64,000 nt of DNA from RDYJ01 sp034931405 (GTDB taxonomy: Bacteria; Cyanobacteriota; Cyanobacteriia; Cyanobacteriales; Nostocaceae). Positions 44,085 to 53,236 of this stretch are shown one piece after another. The stretch lies in the NCBI RefSeq assembly GCF_034931405.1, contig NZ_JAYGHA010000009.1:62001-126000 (forward strand), read 5' to 3'. Both the position numbers and the translations under genes were made by a program. The notes below the pieces were generated by a model. The model was not told where the DNA came from, did not search any database, and saw only the letters and a program-made list of their open reading frames with translations. The first letter of the stretch is position 1; every line of letters starts with the position of its first letter.

Positions 44085-44264
44085 ATGCCCTATACGAACG
44101 AAGAAGGTGGTCTTCTCAACAATTTCGCCCGTGAACCAAAGGTTTATCAAGCTGAACCTCCCACAACTGGGCAAAAGCGCACTTATATTATTTTAGGAAT
44201 TGCTGCTGCGATTTTAGTCAGTGGTGTGGTTTTTGTCGCCTTCGCTGTGTCTAATGCCAGTTAA
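44085..44264 (+). CDS. psb34: Photosystem II assembly protein Psb34 (59 aa)
   Basis: This small gene reads MPYTNEEGGLLNNFAREPKV then YQAEPPTTGQKRTYIILGIA and ends VAFAVSNAS. The sequence matches the ssl1498-type light-harvesting-like proteins, now called Psb34, which bind photosystem II assembly intermediates. It has one membrane helix (about 34-54). The ribosome binding site AAGGAA lies eight bases upstream, and a strong terminator follows at 44305. Light regulation is expected but not shown by the sequence. Confidence 0.93.
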   Translation: MPYTNEEGGLLNNFAREPKVYQAEPPTTGQKRTYIILGIAAAILVSGVVFVAFAVSNAS

Positions 44265-44304
44265 AAACAAAGTATTTTAATCAAATTTAATATTTTGAGT
44301 ATCT

Positions 44305-44338
44305 CAGGTTCTCATCTTAGGAAGAGCCTGATTTTTTT
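44305..44338 (+). terminator. Rho-independent terminator of psb34
   Basis: CAGGTTCT and AGAGCCTG form an 8-bp stem (one G-U pair) with a 10-base loop, followed by ATTTTTTTA. It begins 40 bases after the psb34 stop codon. Confidence 0.85.
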
Positions 44339-44502
44339 ATTTTTTGTTAGAATGAGATAGGGTTTAAGTATAATTAAATACTTTATCCTCGTTAATCCTG
44401 GAAAAATCGATTCATCCTGAGCAAAATATATTTACTTGAAAATTCAGAATAGGGAGATTTTTCAGTCAGGATGTATATTGTATTTGGGCTTTTGTAGCCA
44501 CG

Positions 44503-46668
44503 ATGAGCGTGAATGAAACTCTAACTACAGATATTTTTACTTTGAATCGGCAAGTATATCAACGCCTGAAATTTGCTCTGAGTATCGGTTTGCGGCGACA
44601 GATATTTTTTGCTGTATGTGATGACTTACACTTAAGGAATCAAGTAGCTACTCGGTTGCATTCTACCTTGGCTTATCCAGTGAGTCAAGTGTTATATCAA
44701 CCATCCGGGACAGAAGGAATTAGCACCCCAGCTTATCCCCGTTTAGTTACATTGCGGTTGAATTTAAATGATCCCAATCCCATCGCTCAGATTAATCAGT
44801 GGTTAGCTAATTATCCCCCACCTGTTGTTGGTGAATCAAAAGACACACCTGGTCGTCCTTTACCAATACCAGCATTTCAGATTGTGGGTGTGGAACTGCT
44901 AACCAAACAATCCGTAGCAGTACAACGTTTATTTCTGCACTATCTGCGGTTAAGTGAGCAGTATTTTTCTACCCAAGAAACTACTCCTTTTCTCGAATCT
45001 AGCCTGTTGTTTTGGGTTCCCCGTCCTTGGTTGTCTGCTATCCAGCAATCAGCACCCAAATTTTGGCAGTGTCGAACTGGTGTATTTATCTTTGCGGGAG
45101 AACCGACACCAACGATAGATAATCGGGGTTATCCAGAGCATTTATCTAGTTTGCGAAGTGTAGATTTAGATAAAATTGACAAATCAGTTCTTGATGAATC
45201 AATCACTTCTACAGAACTGATAGACAAGGCTATCGAAGACTTTAAGTTTATTGAAGATGATGATTTTCTAGAACAAACTTCTGAAAATATCGAAGATAAC
45301 GTCCAGCCAGCATCTGTCACATCTACCAATAACAATGTTATCCCCAAACTCTCATCTTTCTTGCATATTAGTGATGAGTTAGTTTCGTTAATCAAAGCAA
45401 CACTCAACCCCAATATTCCTGAAGATGTAGATGGAAATTTGCAAATAAAGCAATTACTTTGGGAAATTGAACAATTAAAAATTCAACAGGTTTCTGGAGA
45501 AGAAGTTGCAGCAGCTTATCACAATTTAGGAAATTTATATCGTTCCCGGATTGAACAAGGACAGTCAAGTTTAGAAAACTTGATGGTTGCCATTATTTCC
45601 TATCAGGAATCTGTTAGCTATGATGACACTTCACCACAACTACCAGATACTTTAAATGACTTGGGTACACTATACTGGATGCTGTACCGCACACCTGGAA
45701 GTAGTGATGAGGGGCAAACTTATATACAACAGGGCATAGAATTTTATCAGTTAGCAATCAAACTAATTTCACCGGATAGCCAACCAGAAATTTATGCTCG
45801 TGTACAGAATAATTTAGCGACGGCTTATGGCGATTTAGCCAGGTTTTCTCACCCTGTGGAAAATTGGCAGGAAGCAGTTACAGCTTATAATGAAGCACTG
45901 CGCTACCGCACAGAAGATATTGATCCCTTAAAATATGCTGCTTGTCAAAATAATCTAGGTACTGCTTACTGGCATTTAGGACAATATAGTCAACCAGTGG
46001 AACATCTTCAAAAAGCGATCGCAGCTTATAATTTAGCACTTGCCTACTATAAACCCAAGGATGAACCGATCAAGTATGGGATGATTCAAAATAATATTGG
46101 TACTGCTTACTGGAATTTATCCCAATATGAAAAACCATTGGAAAATTTACAATTAGCAGTTGATTTATATCGGGAAGCTCTCAAATATCGCACACCAAAT
46201 AATATTCCCACAGGTTGCGCTGCTACTCGCAATAATCTGGGAACTGCTTATTGGCATATAGCAAATTTACCACAAGTAACAAAGGAAATTCGCCAAAATT
46301 TTCTCCAATTATGTATCAAAACTTATGAGGAAACCCTTAAACTTGCTGATTCTTTAAGTCAAAATAGTTTAAGTTTTGATTTATTGGCAACACAGAATAA
46401 TTTGGCTTTAGCTCAGTATCAATTAGTTACAGATCCATCTTTTAAGGGTGACAAGAAAATTCTTTCTCAACATTTAGAGGCATCTTTAGATAATCATCTG
46501 CAAGCATTAAATGGAGTGGTTAAAAATACAGAAGCTTATCACACAACTTTTAATCATATCATCAAGGTAATTCGCACTTTTCATAATGAATTAGGTATCC
46601 AAGGACAAAATCTGGCTTTATCTAAAGTTCCTAGCCATTTAATTCCAGAAATTTTACCTAAGTTATAG
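44503..46668 (+). CDS. TPR-repeat protein, conserved in cyanobacteria
   Basis: The first 200 residues form a domain with NRQVYQRLKFALSIGLRRQI and a long helix-strand pattern (LLFWVPRPWLSAIQQSAPKF) that looks like a divergent P-loop or STAND-related module without a visible Walker A. An acidic linker (about 215-270) follows. From about 340 to 650 come TPR units with repeated ACQNNLGTAYWHLGQY, MIQNNIGTAYWNLSQY and AATRNNLGTAYWHIA. No signal peptide. Function unknown. Confidence 0.82.
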   Translation: MSVNETLTTDIFTLNRQVYQRLKFALSIGLRRQIFFAVCDDLHLRNQVATRLHSTLAYPVSQVLYQPSGTEGISTPAYPRLVTLRLNLNDPNPIAQINQWLANYPPPVVGESKDTPGRPLPIPAFQIVGVELLTKQSVAVQRLFLHYLRLSEQYFSTQETTPFLESSLLFWVPRPWLSAIQQSAPKFWQCRTGVFIFAGEPTPTIDNRGYPEHLSSLRSVDLDKIDKSVLDESITSTELIDKAIEDFKFIEDDDFLEQTSENIEDNVQPASVTSTNNNVIPKLSSFLHISDELVSLIKATLNPNIPEDVDGNLQIKQLLWEIEQLKIQQVSGEEVAAAYHNLGNLYRSRIEQGQSSLENLMVAIISYQESVSYDDTSPQLPDTLNDLGTLYWMLYRTPGSSDEGQTYIQQGIEFYQLAIKLISPDSQPEIYARVQNNLATAYGDLARFSHPVENWQEAVTAYNEALRYRTEDIDPLKYAACQNNLGTAYWHLGQYSQPVEHLQKAIAAYNLALAYYKPKDEPIKYGMIQNNIGTAYWNLSQYEKPLENLQLAVDLYREALKYRTPNNIPTGCAATRNNLGTAYWHIANLPQVTKEIRQNFLQLCIKTYEETLKLADSLSQNSLSFDLLATQNNLALAQYQLVTDPSFKGDKKILSQHLEASLDNHLQALNGVVKNTEAYHTTFNHIIKVIRTFHNELGIQGQNLALSKVPSHLIPEILPKL

Positions 46669-46833
46669 GTGATAGGGGATTGGGGATTGGGGATTGGGTA
46701 GTAATTAAGAATTATGAATTACGGTTAGTTATTGGCTAAAATTACCGCAGGGGGTGATCAAAAGGTGAAACTTCTATACCCCTGTACACCGTTAGCTGTT
46801 AGCTGTTACCTGTTGAATTACTACCCCAGACCT
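46669..46833. repeat. Heptamer repeats between TPR and ABC genes
   Basis: GGGGATT units at about 46676-46698 and GTTAGCT/GTTACCT units at about 46791-46815 occur between the genes. The open frame of the next gene runs into this region, but these codons are most likely untranslated. Confidence 0.6.
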
Positions 46834-48714
46834 ATGAGAGAAACATTCCTAGAGGTTCGCAATCTACAAGTTGAATTTTTCGGTGATGGCAGTCAGCTTA
46901 AAGCTGTGGATGGGATTAGCTTTAATTTACGTCGAGGTGAGACTCTAGGGATAGTTGGAGAGTCTGGAAGTGGTAAATCAGTGACAGCACTGGCAATTAT
47001 GGGTTTGTTGCAATATCCCGGTAAAGTGAGTGGGGGAGAAATTTGCTTTCGTCCCCATGAAAATGCTCAACCTATTGATTTATTGGCTTTACCGGCTCAA
47101 GAAATGCAGCTTTACCGGGGTGGAGATATTGCGATGGTTTTTCAAGAACCGATGAGTTCTTTGAACCCGGTTTATAACATTGGCTTTCAGATGACAGAAG
47201 CAATTATGCGTCATCAAAATGTCAGTATAACTGAAGCTAAAAGAATTGCGATCGCAGGTTTACAAGAAGTTAAACTTTTACCTAGCGATGAAAAAATTCA
47301 ACAGCAATATCTCGATAATTGGCAGCAAACAGATCCTAAAATATCTCTACCTAATGATTTTCAATTAGCGCAGTTGGTGAAAGAACAAAAAACCGCAATG
47401 CTAGAACGTTTCCCTCACGAACTTTCGGGAGGTCAGTTACAACGGGTCATGATTGCAATGGCAATTTCCTGTAATCCATCACTATTAATTGCTGATGAAC
47501 CAACCACCGCTTTAGATGTAACGGTACAAGCAACAATTATTGAATTGATGCGAGAACTACAAGAAAGTCGTGACATGGGTATGATTTTTATTAGTCATGA
47601 TTTGGGGTTAATTTCCGAAATCGCTGACCAAGTTGCAGTGATGTATAAAGGTAAAATAGTTGAATATGGGACAGCATCACAAATTTTTACTCATCCCCAA
47701 CATCCTTATGCTAAAGGTTTGGTAGCTTGTCGTCCTAGTCTTAACCGTCGTCCTCAAAAATTGCTGACTGTTTCTGATTACATGATTGCAGCAGAAGATG
47801 AATTTGGAGAAGTAGTAATTCAAGCCCAAGAACCAGCAGCACCGACGGAAGTGACTACAGAAGAAATTAACACAAGACTGGAAAACTTAACTCAAAAAGC
47901 ACCACTTCTACAAATTAATAATCTCAAAGTTGGGTTTCCTATTCGGGGAGTTTTTGGTGGTACAAAACGTTATCATATAGCAGTAAATGGGGTTTCTTTT
48001 GATGTTTTTCCAGGGGAAACATTAGGATTAGTCGGTGAATCTGGTTGTGGTAAAACTACTTTAGGTAGAACTTTGCTCAGATTAATTCAACCAATGGCAG
48101 GTAAAATTATTTTCGATGGGCAAAATATCACGACTCTCAAGGGAAAACCGCTACAAAAAATACGGCGAGAAATGCAAATAGTTTTTCAAAATCCCTTTAG
48201 TTCTCTTGACCCAAGAATGAAAATTGGTGATGCAGTCATGGAACCCTTGTTAATTCATTCTGTGGGGAAAACAACACAACAACGTAGAGAAAGAGCAGTA
48301 GAACTTTTAGAACGAGTGGGATTAACTGCTGATGATATGAAACGCTATCCTCATCAATTTTCCGGTGGTCAACGTCAACGGGTTTGTATTGCGCGTTCTT
48401 TGGCTTTAAATCCTAAGTTTATTATTTGTGATGAGTCGGTTTCCGCTTTGGATGTTTCGGTACAAGCGCAAGTTTTGAACTTGTTAAAAGAGTTGCAACA
48501 AGATTTCAACTTGACTTATATTTTTATCTCCCATGATTTAAGTGTGGTCAAATTTATGAGCGATCGCATTTTGGTGATGAATCAAGGTAAAATTGTCGAA
48601 TCAGGTACATCTGAAAGTATTTACCGTCAACCAAAAGAAGAATATACTCAAAAATTAATTGCTGCTATTCCTACAGGTAGTTCTGAACGGATGAAAAACC
48701 GCAATCTTAATTAA
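46834..48714 (+). CDS. Peptide-type ABC transporter ATPase, two fused domains (DppD-DppF like)
   Basis: The 626-residue protein holds two complete ATP-binding cassettes of the oligopeptide/dipeptide family. The first has GESGSGKS, LSGGQLQRVMIAMA and LLIADEPTTALD. The second has GESGCGKTT, FSGGQRQRVCIARSLAL and FIICDESVSALD. Such fusions are known as GsiA or YejF types. Only the ATPase is here; no permease or binding protein is nearby, so partners must be elsewhere. The ATG at 46834 is preferred to a TTG 102 bases upstream inside repeats. Confidence 0.9.
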   Translation: MRETFLEVRNLQVEFFGDGSQLKAVDGISFNLRRGETLGIVGESGSGKSVTALAIMGLLQYPGKVSGGEICFRPHENAQPIDLLALPAQEMQLYRGGDIAMVFQEPMSSLNPVYNIGFQMTEAIMRHQNVSITEAKRIAIAGLQEVKLLPSDEKIQQQYLDNWQQTDPKISLPNDFQLAQLVKEQKTAMLERFPHELSGGQLQRVMIAMAISCNPSLLIADEPTTALDVTVQATIIELMRELQESRDMGMIFISHDLGLISEIADQVAVMYKGKIVEYGTASQIFTHPQHPYAKGLVACRPSLNRRPQKLLTVSDYMIAAEDEFGEVVIQAQEPAAPTEVTTEEINTRLENLTQKAPLLQINNLKVGFPIRGVFGGTKRYHIAVNGVSFDVFPGETLGLVGESGCGKTTLGRTLLRLIQPMAGKIIFDGQNITTLKGKPLQKIRREMQIVFQNPFSSLDPRMKIGDAVMEPLLIHSVGKTTQQRRERAVELLERVGLTADDMKRYPHQFSGGQRQRVCIARSLALNPKFIICDESVSALDVSVQAQVLNLLKELQQDFNLTYIFISHDLSVVKFMSDRILVMNQGKIVESGTSESIYRQPKEEYTQKLIAAIPTGSSERMKNRNLN

Positions 48715-48717
48715 TAC

Positions 48718-48840
48718 AGGACTTACGCAACTGTCACATTGGTAGGGTGCGTCAGATATCAACAATCCGTTTATTTGCAGGATTTATGCAGTCTGACGCA
48801 CCCTACAACAGATTTTTGGTGTGACACTTGCGTAAGTCCT
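48718..48840 (+). mobile_element. Family A MITE, full copy 3 (123 bp)
   Basis: The element has ends AGGACTTACGCAA and TTGCGTAAGTCCT, with the inner pair GTAGGGTGCGTCAGA/TCTGACGCACCCTAC. It is the reverse of the copy at 19933 and starts three bases after the ABC gene stop codon. Confidence 0.9.
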
Positions 48841-49363
48841 ATAATATGCTCAGATAACCGACTGATATCAAAAGTCAAGTATCTTGGAGATATGATTGTT
48901 CAGTTTTTTTAATAACCCATTCTTACAAAAAAGTAAACTGTCCTATTTTCGCAATAAGTAGAGCCTATTTTCAATAATCTTGAGAATATTCTCAATAATT
49001 TAACGAATTTAGGTTTTTTCAGCCATTGATATTGACAGACTAAATTTTTCTGGTATTATATATGTATAATCTGAAAGATTTCCTGTAGTTATTTTCATAC
49101 TATTGTTATTTTCGGGTTTTAGCACTGTTAAAGCCATAGATTAAGATTTTACTTCGCGCAAAAACGCAAATCAAATATTCAAGATTATTAAAGCTGAAAA
49201 AAGAGTGTTTACAGGTAGTTCGCAACAAACCATCTTTTTTCCTTGATTGGTGTTTCAGTTTAAAGACAAAAATCTGTATAATTTGATGATTATAAATCAA
49301 TCAAGTAAAATTCAGAGTTAACATGACAAAATAAGGTCAAATTCTGATGGAAGCTACAAAAAA
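48841..49363. other. Spacer upstream of the M16 pair
   Basis: This AT-rich 523-base stretch holds no convincing gene; the 64-codon minus-strand frame at 49106 is Lys/Phe-rich and unsupported. GGAAG at 49349-49353 is the likely ribosome binding site of the next gene, 10 bases before its TTG. Confidence 0.35.
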
Positions 49364-50629
49364 TTGACAAAATACCTACCTAAAACAGTGTTTCCAGCCT
49401 CGGTTTTTCATCTAGATAATGGTTTGACATTTATTCATCAGGAGATAACCGCTACCCCTGTAGTAGTGGCAGATGTTTGGGTTCGCGCTGGAGCGACCTT
49501 AGAGCCAGAACCTTGGTTTGGAATGGCACACTTTTTAGAACACATGATTTTTAAAGGGACAGCCAAATTAGCTCCGGGGGAGTTTGATTATAACATTGAA
49601 AAAATGGGTGGTGTGAGTAATGCTGCCACAAGCCATGACTACGCTCATTATTCCCTGATCACAGCTACTCCTTACTTAACAGATACTTTACCCCATTTAG
49701 GCGAACTTTTGCTAAATGCGGCAATTCCCGAAGATGAATTTATTCGAGAAAGAGATGTCGTATTAGAGGAAATTCGCTCTGGTGCTGATGATCCCGATGC
49801 AATAGGTTTTGAATCACTGCTGAAAAACGTCTATCAAAACCACCCTTATGGACGTTCTGTATTAGGTACAGAGCCAGAATTAATGCAGCATTCCCCAGAA
49901 GCGATGCGACGTTTTTATCATTCTCACTACCAACCAGAAAATATGACCGTGGTAGTTGTCGGGGGAGTAGAACAGGAAACAGCTTGGGAACTTGTGAATA
50001 GGACATTTACAGATTTTAGCGATCGCTCTGATTGTCCCCCATCTGAGAAAATAGCAGCACCAGTCATCACAGGTATTAATAGACAAGAATTAATTTTACC
50101 CCGGCTGGAGCAAGCACGGTTAATCATGGCGTGGACAGCACCAGGAGTAGAAAAACTCAGAGACGCGCATGGTTTAGATTTTCTCACGGTGTTATTAGGA
50201 CAAGGAAGAACTTCCCGTTTAGTGCATGATTTACGGGAAGATAAACAACTGGTTCAGGCAATTTGCAGTAATTTTTCCCTACAACGGGAATCCAGTTTAT
50301 TGACAATAACGGCTTGGTTAGAACCAGAATATCTGGAACGAGTAGAGGATTTAATTCGGGAGCATTTACATAACTTGCAAACTACAGGAATTAGCAACCA
50401 AGAACTTAATCGCACCCGTAGGTCATTATGTAATGAATATGCTTTTGCAACAGAAACACCAAATCAGCTAACATCTTTGTATGGTTACTATAATACCATT
50501 GCCCAGGCCGAATTAGCCGTAGCTTATCCTCAGCAAATTCAGTCCTTTGATGCTCAAGAACTGCAAAAATTAGCACAAGATTATCTCTCACCGCAAAATT
50601 ACGCAGTTACTATTCTCAAACCCTATTAA
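49364..50629 (+). CDS. M16 family zinc metallopeptidase, active subunit
   Basis: The inverted zinc motif HFLEH is intact at residues 56-60, with the third zinc ligand Glu at about 136 (DVVLEEIRSG). The protein has the usual two M16 halves, the second with LRDAHGLDFLTVLLGQGRTS. Bacterial M16B enzymes degrade peptides or process them, and are often encoded as active/inactive pairs. The start is TTG at 49364. The partner gene follows after 196 bases of heptamer repeats. Confidence 0.92.
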   Translation: MTKYLPKTVFPASVFHLDNGLTFIHQEITATPVVVADVWVRAGATLEPEPWFGMAHFLEHMIFKGTAKLAPGEFDYNIEKMGGVSNAATSHDYAHYSLITATPYLTDTLPHLGELLLNAAIPEDEFIRERDVVLEEIRSGADDPDAIGFESLLKNVYQNHPYGRSVLGTEPELMQHSPEAMRRFYHSHYQPENMTVVVVGGVEQETAWELVNRTFTDFSDRSDCPPSEKIAAPVITGINRQELILPRLEQARLIMAWTAPGVEKLRDAHGLDFLTVLLGQGRTSRLVHDLREDKQLVQAICSNFSLQRESSLLTITAWLEPEYLERVEDLIREHLHNLQTTGISNQELNRTRRSLCNEYAFATETPNQLTSLYGYYNTIAQAELAVAYPQQIQSFDAQELQKLAQDYLSPQNYAVTILKPY

Positions 50630-50825
50630 TTAGGTGACAGGGGACAGGTGACGGGTGACAGTAAGTAAGTAATAGAGTCTGGGGGAAGAAAATTTTAGAT
50701 TTTAGATTTTAGATTTGACAAAAACAATCCAAAATAAATAACTCCTAAACTCCTGATTTCTGTTCCCTGTCACCTGTCACCTGTCACCTAGCTAACTCCT
50801 TTAATCATTAACCTGTTGAGTAAGA
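50630..50825. repeat. Heptamer repeats between the M16 genes
   Basis: GGTGACA/GGGGACA units (50633-50660), TTTTAGA units (50694-50716) and TCACCTG units (50768-50790) fill the 196-base gap. The first and last sets are complementary and could pair. Confidence 0.75.
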
Positions 50826-52100
50826 ATGCAAAATATAAATAATTCTAAGTTTTCTATCTATCGCACCGTCTTACCAAATGGCATTGTTTTATTAGTATCA
50901 GAAAATCCAGCAGCAGATATTATTGCTGGACGAATTTTTATCCGTGCTGGTAGTTGTTATGAAAACCGAGAACAAGCTGGTTTAGCACATTTGTTATCAG
51001 CAGTAATGACAAAAGGTTGTGATGGTTTATCCAGCTTAGAAATTGCCGAAAAAGTCGAGTCTGTGGGAGCAAGTTTAAGTGTTGATGCGGGGACTGATTA
51101 TTTTTTACTGTCTTTGAAAACAGTAACTGCTGACTTTGCAGAAATTTTAACATTGTCGGGGTTATTGTTGCGATCGCCCACATTTCCCGAAAACCAAATA
51201 GAACTAGAAAAACGGTTAGCACTCCAAGATATTCGCTCCCAAAAAGAGCAACCCTTTAACCTGGCTTTTGAACAAATGCGACAAGCCATGTACCAAGCAC
51301 ATCCATACTCGATGTCGGTTTTAGGTACAGAACCCACCATTAGCAGCATCACTCGTGCAGACTTAGCCGCATTTCACCAAACTCATTTTCGTCCAGATAA
51401 CATAGTCATTAGCATTGCTGGACGCATCACAGCTGATGCAGCAGTAGAACTAGTAGCAGAAATTTTTGGTGATTGGCTGCAACCAGCCCAACCACGCCAT
51501 ATACTAGATTTACCAGCAATTTCTGTCACCCCAAAATCCTGTCTCAAACCCTTAAATACACAGCAATCAATTGTGATGTTGGGTTATATGGGTCCATCAG
51601 TCAGCGCCCCCGGATACGCCGCCCTCAAATTGTTGTCTACCTACCTGGGAAATGGGCTTTCTAGCCGCTTGTTTGTAGAATTACGAGAAAAACGGGGTTT
51701 AGCTTACGATGTATCTGCTATTTACTCTACGAGGCTATTTCCGTCCTCATTTATAGTTTATATGGGTACTGCACCGGAAAATACCAGTATCGCCCTGCAA
51801 GGACTACGCCAAGAAGTAGAACGACTCTGTAATACGGAACTATCTGCGGATGAACTGCAAACAGCGAAGAATAAAATCCTGGGACAGTATGCCTTGGGTA
51901 AACAAACTAACGGACAAATTGCTCAAATCTACGGTTGGTATGAAATTTTGGGCTTAGGAATTGAATTTGATCATGATTTTCCTGAACTGATTTACAAAGT
52001 TAGTCCAAAGTTAGCAATGATAGCAGCTAATCGTTATTTACAGGAACCTTATGTGTCTTTAGTAGGTCAAGAGCAAGCAATTACATCAGTTAACTGTTAA
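50826..52100 (+). CDS. M16 family peptidase homologue, inactive subunit
   Basis: The 424-residue protein has the M16 fold, but the zinc site HxxEH reads HLLSA (residues 55-59): both the catalytic Glu and the second His are gone. It keeps the C-terminal Arg/Tyr-type motif (RLFVELREKRGLAYDVSA) that binds substrate in inactive subunits. With the upstream active subunit it likely forms a heterodimer, as known for other M16B pairs. Confidence 0.92.
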   Translation: MQNINNSKFSIYRTVLPNGIVLLVSENPAADIIAGRIFIRAGSCYENREQAGLAHLLSAVMTKGCDGLSSLEIAEKVESVGASLSVDAGTDYFLLSLKTVTADFAEILTLSGLLLRSPTFPENQIELEKRLALQDIRSQKEQPFNLAFEQMRQAMYQAHPYSMSVLGTEPTISSITRADLAAFHQTHFRPDNIVISIAGRITADAAVELVAEIFGDWLQPAQPRHILDLPAISVTPKSCLKPLNTQQSIVMLGYMGPSVSAPGYAALKLLSTYLGNGLSSRLFVELREKRGLAYDVSAIYSTRLFPSSFIVYMGTAPENTSIALQGLRQEVERLCNTELSADELQTAKNKILGQYALGKQTNGQIAQIYGWYEILGLGIEFDHDFPELIYKVSPKLAMIAANRYLQEPYVSLVGQEQAITSVNC

Positions 52101-52263
52101 CTATTATCTTCTGTCTGTGAAATCAAACATAATCATGAAAATGTAAGGTGATGTAGAGAAATTGTCCATAACGTCTCGACATTAAGGTTAATATAGCGAT
52201 CGCATTAATCGCATTAAATGTAAGATCAGCAGAAAAATATCCCAGATATCCCAGGTAAATTAG

Positions 52264-53085
52264 ATGAAAAGTCACCTAAAAGCCATTATTTGTCAATACT
52301 TCCCGAAAAATCTGTTATCTTGGTTACTTTTATTATCCGCCACACCTACACTGATTTTATCCTCGACGATGGCATCAATAGCAGTACCTATTAACATGAT
52401 TGCCCAAGTCAACAACGTCGGTAAAATCAACCGCCCCACCTTGCAAATTGGTAGCCAAGGTGAACGAGTTTCGGAACTGCAAGCAGCACTCCAACTTTTA
52501 GGCTTTTACACAGGTGTAGTTGACGGCATTTATCAAGAAGGTACAGCCAGGGCTGTTTCCCAGTTTAAACAAGCAGCTGGCTTAAATCCAAATGGTGTGG
52601 TAGATGCCATCACTTGGGAAAAACTTTTTCCTAATATTTCAACCGTTGTCACTAATAACACTACATCTGGCGTGCAACCCACTACCAGTAATAGTTTAAC
52701 AGTTCCTACTCAACCCAGTAGAAATACTAGATTAAATAATACAGTTGTGCCAAAAACAACTATACCAAAACCAACAACAATTCCCCAAAATAAACCCAAT
52801 ACAAGCTTTCAGCCGACTCCCATTAATCAACGAAATCCTAACATTCAATACACTCCAGCCGGATGGCCAATTTTGCGTTTAGGCAACCGTGGTGCAGAAG
52901 TAATTAAGTTACAAAAACTACTTCAAAATCTGGGTTTTTTGAAAGGTGCTATAGATGGTGACTTTGGTGTTAGCACTGAAGCAGCAGTCAAAGCCGCTCA
53001 AGTTCGTTATGGCTTACAACCAGATGGCGTAGTTGGTGGAGCTACTTGGGAAGCTTTCTTGCGGCGATTACCCCAGCAACGCTAG
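52264..53085 (+). CDS. Secreted protein with two peptidoglycan-binding domains
   Basis: A long hydrophobic N-terminus acts as signal or anchor (LLSWLLLLSATPTLILSSTM). Two PG_binding_1 domains follow: residues about 60-120 (GSQGERVSELQAALQLLGFY then AVSQFKQAAGLNPNGVVD) and about 205-270 (GNRGAEVIKLQKLLQNLGFL). They are joined by a Thr/Pro/Asn-rich linker. No catalytic domain is present. The TAG stop codon at 53083-53085 lies within the first bases of a family B repeat, so the element sets the C-terminus. Confidence 0.88.
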   Translation: MKSHLKAIICQYFPKNLLSWLLLLSATPTLILSSTMASIAVPINMIAQVNNVGKINRPTLQIGSQGERVSELQAALQLLGFYTGVVDGIYQEGTARAVSQFKQAAGLNPNGVVDAITWEKLFPNISTVVTNNTTSGVQPTTSNSLTVPTQPSRNTRLNNTVVPKTTIPKPTTIPQNKPNTSFQPTPINQRNPNIQYTPAGWPILRLGNRGAEVIKLQKLLQNLGFLKGAIDGDFGVSTEAAVKAAQVRYGLQPDGVVGGATWEAFLRRLPQQR

Positions 53086-53192
53086 TACCGCAGGGCGGAA
53101 GTCAAAAGTCAAAAGTCAAAAGTCAAAACGAATACAGCGTAAGTTTTTCAGAGATTTGGAATCGTTGGTTTATTTACGCCGTTCTGTACTAG
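53082..53192 (+). mobile_element. Family B MITE, full copy (111 bp)
   Basis: The ends are CTAGTACCGC and GTTCTGTACTAG, a CTAGTAC inverted repeat. Inside are four AAAAGTC heptamers. The sequence matches the element at 60489-60585 (minus), including TTTTTCAGAGATT versus its TTTTCGGAGATT. Its CTAG forms the stop codon of the preceding gene. Confidence 0.85.
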
Positions 53193-53236
53193 GCTGATGT
53201 TGAAAAGATTACATCGTTTTTTCGGAGCAACCAAAA

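Noticed and set aside
44503..45100. STAND-type NTPase in the N-terminal part of the TPR protein
   Set aside because: The region has the length and helix pattern of such a domain, but I find no Walker A or B motif, so I do not call it a second NLR-like protein.
49740..50187. Several minus-strand frames opposite the first M16 gene
   Set aside because: They are shadows of the M16 coding sequence, which has intact catalytic motifs.
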